Shown: positions 33,864 through 42,838, counted from the first letter of the stretch. The stretch: DNA of 64,000 bases from Allostella sp. ATCC 35155 (GCA_006738865.1 AP019701.1:3964001-4028000), one strand, 5' to 3'. The notes: generated by a model from the letters alone, not told the origin. Numbers and translations: made by a program.

Positions 33864-34720
33864 TCCTCCGCCAGCAATGCCAGCAGGCGGTTCAGCCGGG
33901 CGCGCGTCTTGGCCTGATAGGCCGGCACGTCGCGCTGGCGCCAGTCATAGAAGCCGCGACCGGTCTTCACGCCGAGGTCGCCGGCGCGGAACTTGTCCTG
34001 CACGACCGGGCTCGGCGTCGCGGAATGGCAGAGGTGCGGCACGATCGCGGCCTGCGCCAGGGCGTGGGTGTCGAGGCCCGAGAGATCCTTCTGCTCGATC
34101 AGGCCGGTGATGCACATGCGCGGGCCCAGCATCTCCTTGGCCGCGATGTCGATCTCGGCCGCGGTGCAGACGCCCTGCTCGATCAAGTAGTAGGCCTCGT
34201 GCAGGATGGCGTGCTGCAGCCGATTGATGAGGAGGCCCGGCAGCGCCTGCCCGAGCGGCAGCGCGCGCTGGCCGCAGCGCGCGACGGCGGCCGCCACCGC
34301 CGTCATCACCGCCGGATCGGTCTGGCGGATGGCGGCCAGCTCGACGATCGGGATGATGTCGGCCGGCTGGAAATAGTGCAGCCCCGCATAGCGCCCGGGA
34401 TGGACCAGCTTGTCGGCCAGTTCCTGCACCGGCAGGCCGGAGGTGTTGGTGACGAGGATCGGCCGTCCGCCATAGGCCGCCTCGACCCTGGCATTGAAGG
34501 CGATCTTGGGCGCCATCTCCTCGACGATCGTCTCGACGATCAGGTCGGGCGGTTGCGCCGGCAGGTCGCCGACGACGGCGACCCCGGCGGGCACGCCCGT
34601 CGCCTTCTCCGGCGCGCGGGTGAGGATGGCGGTGGAATGGCCGCCGCGCGCGAAGGCGGCGGCGATGCCGCGTCCCATCGTGCCGAGGCCGGCGACGAGG
34701 ACGGATCGAATTTCGCTCAT
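33860..34720 (-). CDS. 3-hydroxyacyl-CoA dehydrogenase family protein
   Basis: The 286-residue protein has the NAD motif VLVAGLGTMGRGIAAAFARGG, LVTNTSGLPVQELAD, the catalytic-region GLHYFQPADIIPIVEL (histidine in LHYF) and the GLLINRLQHAILHEAYYLIEQG helix of the C-terminal domain, ending GVKTGRGFYDW. It oxidises a 3-hydroxyacyl-CoA (often 3-hydroxybutyryl-CoA) with NAD(P). The ATG at 34720 places the NAD motif seven residues in, as usual. It forms one operon with def and the COQ9 gene. Confidence 0.88.
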   Translation of the reverse strand: MSEIRSVLVAGLGTMGRGIAAAFARGGHSTAILTRAPEKATGVPAGVAVVGDLPAQPPDLIVETIVEEMAPKIAFNARVEAAYGGRPILVTNTSGLPVQELADKLVHPGRYAGLHYFQPADIIPIVELAAIRQTDPAVMTAVAAAVARCGQRALPLGQALPGLLINRLQHAILHEAYYLIEQGVCTAAEIDIAAKEMLGPRMCITGLIEQKDLSGLDTHALAQAAIVPHLCHSATPSPVVQDKFRAGDLGVKTGRGFYDWRQRDVPAYQAKTRARLNRLLALLAED

Positions 34721-34833
34721 GGGGCGCGACCCTAGCCTGATCGGGCGGCCGGCGTCACGCCCCTGCAAGCATCGGCATGAACCGGACACGCGGGCCATGC
34801 GACGGAGGGGCAATCCCAGCGCGAGAGGACCCG

Positions 34834-34935
34834 ATGCAGCGCCTGTCGATTCTGCTCTTCACCTCCACCTGCTTGCTCCTCGCCACGGCAATCGTCCTCG
34901 TCGCCTGCGAGGTCGCGGCCAATCCCCGCCTCTGA
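34834..34935 (+). CDS. Small single-helix membrane peptide or lipoprotein-like ORF
   Basis: A 33-codon frame encodes one hydrophobic helix (LSILLFTSTCLLLATAIVLV) followed by ACEVAANPRL. GAGAGGA lies nine bases before the ATG. The cysteine after VLVA resembles a lipobox, but the mature part would have only nine residues. It is divergent from the 3-hydroxyacyl-CoA dehydrogenase gene and precedes the DUF3572 gene. Only composition and the ribosome site support it. Confidence 0.4.
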   Translation: MQRLSILLFTSTCLLLATAIVLVACEVAANPRL

Positions 34936-34981
34936 GGTGCTATAGGTTCGGCCTCCCGCCCCCTCCGGAGGCCGAAATCCC

Positions 34982-35305
34982 GTGCTGATTCCCAAGACGA
35001 CGCGCCGGCGATCGGGGCCGGGCGGCATGGACGCCGCCGCGGCCGAGGCGCTGGCGCTCCGCGCGCTGGCCTGGATCGCCGCCGACGACGACCGCCTGAT
35101 GCGCTTCCTCGCGCTCGCCGGCATCGGCCTCGACGAGGTCCGCGCCCGCGCCGCGAGCCCGGCCTTCCTCGGCGGCGTCCTCGACTGCCTGCTCGGGGAC
35201 GAGGGCTGGGTCGTGGAATTCGCCCGCGAGGCCGGCATCGAGCCCGCCATGCCGGCGGCCGCGCGGCGATTGCTGCCGGGCGCCGGCGGGGAGTTCTCGC
35301 CGTGA
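34982..35305 (+). CDS. DUF3572 family protein
   Basis: The 107-residue protein has the DUF3572 pattern AEALALRALAWIAADDDRLMRFLALAGIGLDEVRARAASPAFLGGVLDCLLGDEGWVVEFA; family function is unknown. The GTG at 34982 has CCGGAGG upstream; an ATG at 35027 is the alternative and would remove 15 basic residues. Its stop overlaps the start of the MFS gene (GTGA), so the two are co-translated. Confidence 0.85.
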   Translation: MLIPKTTRRRSGPGGMDAAAAEALALRALAWIAADDDRLMRFLALAGIGLDEVRARAASPAFLGGVLDCLLGDEGWVVEFAREAGIEPAMPAAARRLLPGAGGEFSP

Positions 35306-36597
35306 CCGCCGTCCTGCCCCAGGTTCCGGCGGGCCGGGCGGCCGCAAGCCGGGCCGGGCTCGTCGCCTGGTCGCTCTACGACTTCGCCAACTCCGCCTTT
35401 CCGACCGTCGTCGTCACCTTCGTCTTCTCGGCCTATTTCGTGCGGGCCGTCGCCGCCGACGTCGAGGCGGGGACGGCGGCCTGGGGCCAGGCGATGGCCG
35501 TCGCCGGGCTCTCGACCGCCATCCTCGGCCCCGTCCTGGGCGCCGTCGCCGACCGCGCCGGCCGGCGCAAGCCCTGGGTCTTCGTCTTTTCGCTCGCCTG
35601 CATCCTGGCCGCGGGCGGGCTGTGGTTCGTGCGGCCCGATCCCGGCTATGTGCCGCTGGCGCTGGTCCTGGCCGTCGTCGCCGTCATCGCCTTCGAGGTC
35701 GCGACCGTCTTCTACAATGCGATGCTGCCGGACCTCGTCCCGGCCGGCCATATCGGGCGCTGGTCCGGCTGGGCCTGGGGCATCGGCTATCTCGGCGGGC
35801 TGCTCTGCCTCGTGGTCGCGCTCTTCGGGCTCGTCATGACGCCGACCCCGATCTTCGGCCTCGACAAGGCGGCGTCGGAGCATGTCCGAGCGGCCGCTCC
35901 GCTGACCGCGATCTGGTTCGCCGTCTTCGCCCTGCCCTTCTTCGTGCTGACCCCGGACCGGCCGGCGACCGGCGTCGCGCCGATCGCCGCCGCGCGGGCC
36001 GGCCTCGCCCGCATCTGGCACACGATCCGCCACCTCGGCCGCGAGCGGAACATCGCGCGCTTCCTCATCTCCCGCCTGTTCTACACCGACGCCCTCAACA
36101 CGCTCTTCGCCTTCGGCGGCATCTATGCCGCGGGCACCTTCGGCATGGGCTTCGACGAGGTCATCCTCTTCGGCATCGCGCTCAACGTCACCGCCGGCCT
36201 CGGTGCGGCCGCCTTCGCCTGGATCGACGACCGCATCGGGCCCAAGCCCACCATCCTCGCCGCCATCGCCGGCCTCATGCTGTCCGGCACGGCGGTGCTG
36301 CTGGTCGACGAGAAGATGTGGTTCTGGGTCTTCGGCCTGACGCTCGGCATCTTCGTCGGCCCCGCCCAGGCGGCCAGCCGCTCGCTCATGGCCCACCTCG
36401 CCCCCCCGGAGCGGGAGAGCGAGATGTTCGGGCTCTTCGCACTGTCCGGCAAGGCGACCTCGTTCATCGGCCCGGCGACGCTGGCCTGGGCGACCCTCGC
36501 CTTCGACAGCCAGCGCGCCGGCATGGCGACGATCATCGTCTTCTTCGCCATCGGCTTCGCCATCCTGCTCGGCGTCGAGGGCCGCCGCAGGCCCTAG
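35302..36597 (+). CDS. MFS transporter, UMF1/Atg22-like family
   Basis: The 431-residue protein has about 12 transmembrane helices and begins VAWSLYDFANSAFPTVVVTFVFSAYF, the recognisable start of bacterial UMF1 permeases. AWGIGYLGGLLCLVVALFGLVM and the C-terminal LAPPERESEMFGLFALSGKATSFIGP are also family marks. Substrates of bacterial members are not established. It starts with GTG overlapping the DUF3572 stop. Confidence 0.85.
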   Translation: MTAVLPQVPAGRAAASRAGLVAWSLYDFANSAFPTVVVTFVFSAYFVRAVAADVEAGTAAWGQAMAVAGLSTAILGPVLGAVADRAGRRKPWVFVFSLACILAAGGLWFVRPDPGYVPLALVLAVVAVIAFEVATVFYNAMLPDLVPAGHIGRWSGWAWGIGYLGGLLCLVVALFGLVMTPTPIFGLDKAASEHVRAAAPLTAIWFAVFALPFFVLTPDRPATGVAPIAAARAGLARIWHTIRHLGRERNIARFLISRLFYTDALNTLFAFGGIYAAGTFGMGFDEVILFGIALNVTAGLGAAAFAWIDDRIGPKPTILAAIAGLMLSGTAVLLVDEKMWFWVFGLTLGIFVGPAQAASRSLMAHLAPPERESEMFGLFALSGKATSFIGPATLAWATLAFDSQRAGMATIIVFFAIGFAILLGVEGRRRP

Positions 36598-36625
36598 CGA
36601 AGGTGCGCCACCCTCCCCATATCTC

Positions 36626-36642
36626 TTTAGAATCGTTCTAAA
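36626..36642. promoter_or_regulatory. Iron-control-element (Irr box) palindrome at dps
   Basis: TTTAGAATCGTTCTAAA is a perfect 7-bp inverted repeat with a 3-bp centre, matching the Irr/ICE consensus (TTTAGAA-N3-TTCTAAA) known in alphaproteobacteria. It lies 12 bp before the dps ATG, and its right arm runs into the ribosome site AAAGGAGGG. TAGAAT (36628-36633) inside it could be the -10 element. Irr is not encoded in the window. Confidence 0.8.
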
Positions 36643-36654
36643 GGAGGGTCCAAC

Positions 36655-37128
36655 ATGCGAAACACCCGGATCGATCTCGCCCCGGAGATCCGCGAGAAGT
36701 CCATCGAGCTGCTGAACGCGCGGCTCGCGGACGCGATCGACCTCAAGCTGCAGGCCAAGCAGGCGCACTGGAACGTCAAGGGCCGCAACTTCATCGCCGT
36801 CCACGAGCTGTTCGACGCCATCGCCGGCCGCGTCGACGCGCAGGTCGACGAGTTGGCGGAGCGGGTGACGGCGCTGGGCGGCGTCGCCGAAGGCACGCTG
36901 CAGGCGGTGTCCGGCCGCACGGCGCTCGCGGCCTATCCCGTGCGGACGGCGCCCGGCGACCATGTCGCGCGCCTCGCCGACGCGCTGGCGGTCTACGGCA
37001 AGGGCGCGCGCGCCGCGATCGACACCGCGACGGAGGCCGGAGACGCCGTCAGCGCCGATCTCTTCACCGGCATCGCACGCGCCGTCGACAAGGATCTCTG
37101 GTTCCTCGAGGCGCACCTCGAGGGCTAA
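36655..37128 (+). CDS. dps: Dps-family ferritin-like DNA protection protein
   Basis: The 157-residue protein has the Dps ferroxidase motif: QAKQAHWNVKGRNFIAVHELFDAI with the iron-ligand histidine, then a second helix DAQVDELAERVTALGG, and a C-terminal DKDLWFLEAHLEG. Dps dodecamers oxidise and store iron using peroxide and can coat DNA. A strong ribosome site, AAGGAGGG, lies seven bases before the ATG. The overlapping palindrome at 36626-36642 implies iron control through Irr. Confidence 0.93.
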   Translation: MRNTRIDLAPEIREKSIELLNARLADAIDLKLQAKQAHWNVKGRNFIAVHELFDAIAGRVDAQVDELAERVTALGGVAEGTLQAVSGRTALAAYPVRTAPGDHVARLADALAVYGKGARAAIDTATEAGDAVSADLFTGIARAVDKDLWFLEAHLEG

Positions 37129-37140
37129 TCCCGCAGCCGG

Positions 37141-39234
37141 TTACGCCGCCCGCACCCAGACGGCGCTGTCATGGAAGACGGCGCCGCCCTGGGGCGGGCC
37201 CGGATCGGCGCCGACCAGCGTGTTGATGCCGTTGCCTTCCTCGAAGGCGGCGTTCGGCCAGATCCCCTCCACCACGATCACGCCGCGCTGCTGCCCGCCG
37301 CCGGCCCGGGCATGCAGCACCACGGTGCCGCGCCGGTTGCCGAGGCGGATGCGTGCACCGTCGGCCAGCCCCAGCTGCGCCAGGTCGTCGGGATGGATCC
37401 GCGCCGTCGGCCGCCCCTCGCGCTTTCGGGAGGTCGGCGTCTCGGTGAAGGACGAGTTGAGGAACGAGCGGGCGGGCGGCGCCAGCATGCGGAACGGGTG
37501 CTCCTCGCTCGCCGCCTCGAACAGGGCCGTCTGGTCCGGCAGGGGCGGCAGCTTGCGCCAGTCGGGCCCGATCGCCTGCCAGTCGGCGCGGAAATGGAAG
37601 CGGCCGTCGGCATGGGGGAAGCCGTCGAGGAAATGCGCCCTCTCGAAGGAAGGCTGACGATCGGTCCAGCCGTCCTTCTCCAGGATTTCCGCGGCGGACG
37701 GATAGCCCGAGGCGGCCAGCGTCGCCTCCATCATCTCCCATTCCGTCATGGCGAAGCCGGGATGGTCCGCTCCCAGCCGCCGCGCCAGTTCGCGCAGGAC
37801 CCAGTGATTGGGCTTCGCCTCGGCCAGCGGCTCGATCACCGCCCGCGTGACGTGGAAGAAGCTGGTGCCGCTGGTCTGGTAGAAATCGTCGTGCTCGAGG
37901 AAGGTCGTCGCCGGCAGGACGATGTCGGCCATCGCCGCCGTCTCGGTCAGGAACTGCTCGTGGACGCAGGTGAAGAGATCCTCGCGCAGGAAGCCGGCAC
38001 GGACCTTCGTCGTATCCGGCGCGACCATCACCGGGTTGGTGTTCTGGATGAAGAGCGCCGTCACCGGCGGCCCGTCGCCGAGCGCATCCCGGTCGCCGGT
38101 CAGGATCGGGCCGATGCGCGACTGGTCGAGGATGCGGATCCGGGGGTCGAGCCGGTCGAGGCCCTCGATCAACGTCTTGTCGATGCCGTAGAGCTGGCCG
38201 TTGGAATAGAGCGCGCCGCCGCCGGGATACTGCCAGGCGCCGGTGATCGCCGGCAGGCAGGTGACGGCATGGACGCTGGAAGCGCCGGCACGCGACCGCG
38301 CGAAGCCGTAGCCGACCCGGATATAGCTGCGCTGCGTCTCGCCATAGAGGCGCGCGAAGGCGCGGATCTCCGCCGCCGGCACGCCGCAGATCGCCTCGGC
38401 CCATTCCGGCGTCCGCGTCTCCAGGTGGCGTTCCAGATCCTCCGGGCAGTCGGTGTAGCGCGCCATGTAGGCCCGGTCGGCAAAGCCCTCGCGAAAGAGA
38501 ACGTGCATGACGGCGCAGGCGAGCGCGGCGTCGGTGCCGGGCCGCACGCAGAGGAAATGGTCGGCCACCTCTGCCGTCGGCGTGCGGTAGACGTCGATGA
38601 CGACGATCTTCGCGCCGCGCTCCTTGCGGGCGCGGGTGGCGTGGGCCATGACGTTGACCTGGGTCGAGACCGGATTGCCGCCCCAGATGACGACGAGGTC
38701 GCTGTCGCCGATCTCGCGCCCGTCGACGCCGCGCTTCGCCCCGACGCCAGCGACCCAGCCGGAATCGGCCAGCGTCGTGCAGATCGTGCTGAACTGTCGC
38801 GAATAGCCCATGGCGTGGCGCAGCCGGTTGATGCCGTCGCGCTGCACCAGCCCCATGGTGCCGGCATAGTAGTAGGGCCAGACCGTCTCGGGCCCGTGAC
38901 GGTCGGCCGCCCGCTTCAGGGCATCGGCCACCGTATCCAGCGCCTCGTCCCAGGAGATCGGCGCGTAGGAGGCCGCGCCGACGCCGCGCGGCCCGATGCG
39001 CTTCAGCGGCTGCGTCAGCCGGTCGGGATGATGGACCCGCTCCGCATAGCGGCCGACCTTGGCGCAGACGACGCCGGCCGTATAGGGGTTCTGCGCGCCG
39101 CGCACCCGGCCGATGGTGCGCGCGTCGAGACGCTCCACCTCGAGCGCGCAGGTGGACGGGCAGTCGTGCGGACAGGCGCTGCGGACGATGTCGAGCGGCA
39201 CGGGCGAAAACTCCGGATGTCTTGCCTGCGACAC
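37141..39234 (-). CDS. Molybdopterin-dependent oxidoreductase, [4Fe-4S]-containing
   Basis: The 697-residue protein of the DMSO reductase superfamily has an N-terminal cluster site, C-x3-C-x3-C...C (ACPHDCPSTC and VVCAKVGR), then YAPISWDEALDTVADAL, WGGNPVSTQVNVM (cofactor-binding) and a C-terminal MoCo-binding barrel (IHPDDLAQLGLADGARIRLGNRRG). There is no Tat signal, so it is cytoplasmic. The electron partner and substrate are unknown; no iron-sulfur or membrane subunit gene is adjacent. The ligand position on the metal cannot be fixed with certainty by eye. Confidence 0.88.
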   Translation of the reverse strand: MSQARHPEFSPVPLDIVRSACPHDCPSTCALEVERLDARTIGRVRGAQNPYTAGVVCAKVGRYAERVHHPDRLTQPLKRIGPRGVGAASYAPISWDEALDTVADALKRAADRHGPETVWPYYYAGTMGLVQRDGINRLRHAMGYSRQFSTICTTLADSGWVAGVGAKRGVDGREIGDSDLVVIWGGNPVSTQVNVMAHATRARKERGAKIVVIDVYRTPTAEVADHFLCVRPGTDAALACAVMHVLFREGFADRAYMARYTDCPEDLERHLETRTPEWAEAICGVPAAEIRAFARLYGETQRSYIRVGYGFARSRAGASSVHAVTCLPAITGAWQYPGGGALYSNGQLYGIDKTLIEGLDRLDPRIRILDQSRIGPILTGDRDALGDGPPVTALFIQNTNPVMVAPDTTKVRAGFLREDLFTCVHEQFLTETAAMADIVLPATTFLEHDDFYQTSGTSFFHVTRAVIEPLAEAKPNHWVLRELARRLGADHPGFAMTEWEMMEATLAASGYPSAAEILEKDGWTDRQPSFERAHFLDGFPHADGRFHFRADWQAIGPDWRKLPPLPDQTALFEAASEEHPFRMLAPPARSFLNSSFTETPTSRKREGRPTARIHPDDLAQLGLADGARIRLGNRRGTVVLHARAGGGQQRGVIVVEGIWPNAAFEEGNGINTLVGADPGPPQGGAVFHDSAVWVRAA

Positions 39235-39255
39235 TAGCGCCGGCGCGCGCGCCCG

Positions 39256-39300
39256 CCTACTCCCCCGGCACCTACTCCCACGGCACCTACTCCCACGGCG
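39256..39300. repeat. Three 15-bp tandem repeats at the end of the lipoprotein gene
   Basis: Units are CCTACTCCCCCGGCA (39256-39270), CCTACTCCCACGGCA (39271-39285) and CCTACTCCCACGGCG (39286-39300). The third unit holds the stop of the 39287-39913 gene (CTA read as TAG on the minus strand), and each further copy repeats the same stop in frame. Confidence 0.9.
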
Positions 39301-39913
39301 CCGGGTCCGGGCGCGTGCCTCGGGCCATCAGGTCGCTGGAGTCCCAGGTCAGGACGACCAGCAGCGTCCACTGGATCTTGTGGGCGAAGCCGTGCTCCGG
39401 GCCGGCCGACTTCACCAGCGCGCCATTGTGGGCGTCGTAGGCGGTGGCCGCCAGCTTGGCCACGCCCTGGGCCATGTCCTTCTTGAAGAGCGCGATCTCC
39501 GGCAGGTTGACGTCGCCGCTCAGCGGGATCGGCACGCCGAAGCTGGGGACCCCGATCAGCGCGTCCCGGTCGTCGACGGACAGCGCCCCCGCCCGCATCT
39601 CGACCACCGTGTCGGCCTTGTCGCGCGAGGAGGCCAGGCGGGCGCCGCGGCGCAACAGACCGTCGCGCATGGCTCCCAGCGCGTACTTGCCGTCGAACCC
39701 TTCGAGATTGCCGGGGTCGACATAGACCGCACCGTCCGCCGGCAACGCGTCGGCGAGCCGTTCGACGGCCCGGTCGACCGCGGTCGAGATGAGAAGCTGC
39801 TCGGTCGCGGTCCGTGCCGGCGGCACCAGCCGCTCGGTCGAGCAGCCGGCCAGCAGCCCGGGCAGAAGCGCGCCGACGACGGCGCTCCCGCGCAACCATG
39901 CTCGGCACGTCAC
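39287..39913 (-). CDS. Lipoprotein, DUF6655-like
   Basis: The 208-residue protein has a lipoprotein signal ending LLPGLLAGC, with Cys24 as the lipidated residue, followed by STERLVPPARTATEQLLISTAVDRAV, which I associate with the DUF6655 group. The mature part is a mixed alpha/beta domain (GVPIPLSGDVNLPEIALFKKDMAQGVAKLAATAYDA). Serine at +2 suggests the outer membrane. Function unknown. Its last codons and stop lie inside a 15-bp tandem repeat. Confidence 0.75.
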   Translation of the reverse strand: MTCRAWLRGSAVVGALLPGLLAGCSTERLVPPARTATEQLLISTAVDRAVERLADALPADGAVYVDPGNLEGFDGKYALGAMRDGLLRRGARLASSRDKADTVVEMRAGALSVDDRDALIGVPSFGVPIPLSGDVNLPEIALFKKDMAQGVAKLAATAYDAHNGALVKSAGPEHGFAHKIQWTLLVVLTWDSSDLMARGTRPDPAPWE

Positions 39914-40092
39914 GAAAAAACCTCCCGCTGCCTCGGCCTGCCCCCGCCGCGCACCTTGTCGCTGCGAAGTTTGACGGGGTCATGGCAGACGGAAGGAGGC
40001 TTTGGGCCACGCGCGACCGAAGGGCTCCAGCCTCGCCGCCGGCGCGAGACGGCACGGGGCCTCGCCCCGCGCCGCCCCGTCCGATGCGACGG

Positions 40093-41043
40093 TCAGATGA
40101 ACACGAAATCCTGCGGTCGGAATTCCTCGGGGAACTGGTTGCGGATCACCAGCGTGTTGCCGTTGCCGAGATCGAATCCGGTGCCCCCGCCCCCGGCGTC
40201 GTAGGCCCGCGCCATCAGGTCGGAGAAGTCGAAGATCCCCGATCCGTTGATGTTCCGCTCCATGACCACGCGGTCGGCATCCTCGAAGATGAAGTCCGAG
40301 ATCTCGTCATAGGCGGAGTTGCTGAAGATGACGAAGTCGTCGGCACCGAAGCCGCCATAAAGTGTGTCGTCCCAGGTGCCGCCGTCGAGCGTGTCGGCGC
40401 CGGCGCCACCGTTCAGGACATCGAAGCCCGGTCCGCCGAAGAGGTAGTCGCGGCCCAGGCCGCCATAGAGGTTGTCGTCGCCGAGGTCGCCGCGGATGTC
40501 GTCGTCGCCGTCCTCGCCATGGACGTCGTCATGGTCCTGGCCGCCGAACATGGTGTCGTTGCCGAACCCGCCATAGACGAGGTCGTTGCCGATATTGCCG
40601 TTGACGTGCCAGTCGCTGCCGTCGTCGCCGAAGACGACGTCGTTGTCCTGGCCGCCGCGCACGAAGTCGGCGCCGAAGCTGCCATATACGGTGTCGGCCC
40701 CGGTGTTTCCGTTCAGCGCATCGTCGCCGCCATCACCGAACAGCAGGTCGCTGCCGTCGCCGCCGAAGCCGTGGTCGTTCCCCTCGCCGCCGACCAGCGT
40801 GTCGTTGCCCGAACCGAAGAAGTCGACATTGCTGCCGCCGAACATGGTGTCGGCACCGGGGCCGCCGAAGATGAGGTCGGGGCCGGAATTCCCCATCAGG
40901 AAATCCTGGTCCCAGCCGCCGTCGATGGTGTCGGCTCCGCCCTCGCCGCGAATGAGGTCGTTGGCCTCGAAGCCGGGCATCGAATCGTCGCCATTCGTGC
41001 CGATGAGGGTGTCGGCGCCGGGGCCGCCGGGGATATAGGCCAT
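40093..41043 (-). CDS. RTX calcium-binding repeat protein
   Basis: The 316-residue protein is almost entirely RTX nonapeptides (GGxGxDxxx), for example GGEGNDHGFGGDGSDLLFGDGGDD, which bind calcium as a parallel beta-roll outside the cell. The C-terminal about 70 residues (DDFVIFSNSAYDEISDFIFEDADRV...NGNTLVIRNQFPEEF) form a serralysin-like secretion domain. There is no Sec signal, as expected for type I secretion, but no ABC exporter is in the window. It begins at ATG 41043. A block around SDWHVNGN is nearly the same as in the protein at 42839-43939, so the two are paralogues. Confidence 0.9.
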   Translation of the reverse strand: MAYIPGGPGADTLIGTNGDDSMPGFEANDLIRGEGGADTIDGGWDQDFLMGNSGPDLIFGGPGADTMFGGSNVDFFGSGNDTLVGGEGNDHGFGGDGSDLLFGDGGDDALNGNTGADTVYGSFGADFVRGGQDNDVVFGDDGSDWHVNGNIGNDLVYGGFGNDTMFGGQDHDDVHGEDGDDDIRGDLGDDNLYGGLGRDYLFGGPGFDVLNGGAGADTLDGGTWDDTLYGGFGADDFVIFSNSAYDEISDFIFEDADRVVMERNINGSGIFDFSDLMARAYDAGGGGTGFDLGNGNTLVIRNQFPEEFRPQDFVFI

Positions 41044-41112
41044 GAATGCTGCTCCTGCCTTGCAGTATGGGATTGCCTGCCAAACGAGCAAGATGGCGGG
41101 ACGTTCCCGGCC

Positions 41113-41793
41113 TCACCCGCCGAGGGGCAGCCGCACCGCCAGGATCGCCTCGCACACGCGGTCGAGATCTTGCGCGACGAAGCGGCAGAGACCCTGCATT
41201 TCCGCCGTCGCCTCCAGCAGGTCCGGGACCATCACGACCGCCATGCCGGCGGCGGCCGCCGACCGCACCCCGTTGTGCGAGTCCTCGAGCGCGAGGCAGC
41301 GCTGCGGCGGAACCCCCAGCCGTTCGGCGGCGAGCAGGAAGGGATCGGGCGCCGGCTTGCCCCGCGCATAGTCACCATGGGCGACCACCGCGTCGAAGCG
41401 GCCGGCGATGCCGTGCGCCGCCAGATTGCGCCGGACGTCGGCGTGATGGGAGGAGGTCGCGATGGCGCGCGGCAGCCGCAGTTCGTCGAGCAGGTCCAGC
41501 AGGCGCCCGACGCCCGGCTTCAGGGCCAACCGGGCTTCGACGATCGCCTCGAACTGCCGGACCCATTCCGCCTGGAAGGCGTCGACCGCGAAGCCAGCGC
41601 CGTAGTGGTCGAGGAGCGCCGCGCGGTTGGCCATCCACGGCCGCCCGACCAGGCTGAGGAACAGCAGGTCGGGCAGCTCGTGGCCCCAGGCCGCGGCGGC
41701 GGCGAGCGCCGCCTCGCGATAGAGGGTCTCGGTGTCGAAGAGCAGGCCGTCCATGTCGAAGACGACCGCGGCCGGCATCCGCGCCAGGGCCAT
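41113..41793 (-). CDS. HAD-family hydrolase (beta-phosphoglucomutase/phosphatase-like)
   Basis: The 226-residue protein has HAD motif I VVFDMDGLLFDTETLY, motif II AIATSSHH, the motif III lysine in YARGKPAPDPFLLAAERLGV and motif IV CLALEDSHNGVRSA. This is subclass I with an alpha-helical cap, as in phosphoglycolate phosphatase, beta-phosphoglucomutase and sugar-phosphate phosphatases. It starts 14 bp after the Gfo/Idh gene stop; ATG 41778 is an alternative start. The neighbour suggests a sugar phosphate as substrate. Confidence 0.88.
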   Translation of the reverse strand: MALARMPAAVVFDMDGLLFDTETLYREAALAAAAAWGHELPDLLFLSLVGRPWMANRAALLDHYGAGFAVDAFQAEWVRQFEAIVEARLALKPGVGRLLDLLDELRLPRAIATSSHHADVRRNLAAHGIAGRFDAVVAHGDYARGKPAPDPFLLAAERLGVPPQRCLALEDSHNGVRSAAAAGMAVVMVPDLLEATAEMQGLCRFVAQDLDRVCEAILAVRLPLGG

Positions 41794-41807
41794 CGCCGGG
41801 CGCGCCC

Positions 41808-42779
41808 TCAGGCGACCTCGATCCAGGTTCCGGCGCGGGCCGAGCGCTCGACCTGCTCCAGCACCGCCACGCCGTTGATCGCATCGGCGTCGGTGACCGG
41901 ATAGGAACCGCGGCCGGCGAGCAGGTCGGCGAAGCACTCCAGCTCCGCGCGCTCCTTGTCCATCGGCGCATAGCTCCGCACCTCCGGCTTGGCGCCGACG
42001 CGGGTCGCGACGAGCTCGGTCTCGCCCCGCATCTCGGCCGCGCCCTTGGTGCCGTAGACCTGGATGCGCCAGTTCTGGACCGTGGCCGGCGAGGTGACGA
42101 GCGTGCCGGCCGCGCCGGACGCGAAGCGCAGCAGCATCGCGGTGGTGTCGTCGATCGCGATCGGCAGCGCCCGCCGCCAGCTGAGCGCCGAGACCGCTGC
42201 GACCGGACCCAGCAGGCCGATCAGCGCATCGACCATGTGGATGCCAAGCGCAGTCATGCCACCGGCCGGGCTTTCCGTCGGCGAGGCGCGCCAGCCTTCC
42301 GGCGCATAGGCGAAGCCGCCCGAGCCGGTCACCGCGCCCTCGACCTGCAGCACCGTGCCGAGCTCACCGTCCGCGATCAGCCGGGCGAGATCGGCATAGC
42401 CCGGAAGAAAGCGCCGGTTGTGGCCGACCGCGATCTCGACCCCGGCCTCGCGGCAGGCGGCGATGGCTTCGGCCGCACTGTCGCGGGTCAGCGTGAAGGG
42501 CTTGTCGCAGAAGACGTGCTTGCCGGCGGCGGCCGCGGCCTTCACCTGCTCGGCATGCTGGGTGTGCGGCGTCGCCAGCACCACCGCCTCGACCTTGGGG
42601 TCGGCGAGCACCGCCGCATAGTCGGCCAGCATCGCAAATCCGCGCTCCCTGGCGAAGGCCTCGGCCTTGGCCGGGGTGCGCGTCGTGCCGGCCACGAAGC
42701 GGATCTTCTCGCTGCCCTGGACCGAGTTGACCAGCACCTGCCCCCATCGGCCGAGGCCGACCACCGCTGCGTTCACCAT
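41808..42779 (-). CDS. Gfo/Idh/MocA-family oxidoreductase
   Basis: The 323-residue protein begins with the Rossmann motif AAVVGLGRWGQVLVNSV and contains VVLATPHTQHAEQVKAAAAAGKHVFCDKPFTLT, whose CDKP is the EKP-like catalytic motif of the family (lysine conserved). The later GGMTALGIHMVDALIGLLG carries the histidine of the active site. It oxidises or reduces a sugar, polyol or related compound with NAD(P). It is flanked by a HAD phosphatase gene downstream and an RTX gene upstream on the same strand. Confidence 0.88.
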   Translation of the reverse strand: MVNAAVVGLGRWGQVLVNSVQGSEKIRFVAGTTRTPAKAEAFARERGFAMLADYAAVLADPKVEAVVLATPHTQHAEQVKAAAAAGKHVFCDKPFTLTRDSAAEAIAACREAGVEIAVGHNRRFLPGYADLARLIADGELGTVLQVEGAVTGSGGFAYAPEGWRASPTESPAGGMTALGIHMVDALIGLLGPVAAVSALSWRRALPIAIDDTTAMLLRFASGAAGTLVTSPATVQNWRIQVYGTKGAAEMRGETELVATRVGAKPEVRSYAPMDKERAELECFADLLAGRGSYPVTDADAINGVAVLEQVERSARAGTWIEVA

Positions 42780-42838
42780 GGCATTTCCCCCTCGTCGAAA
42801 CGTGATGGGGCGAGGATAGACGGGTGCCGGAGTGCGGG

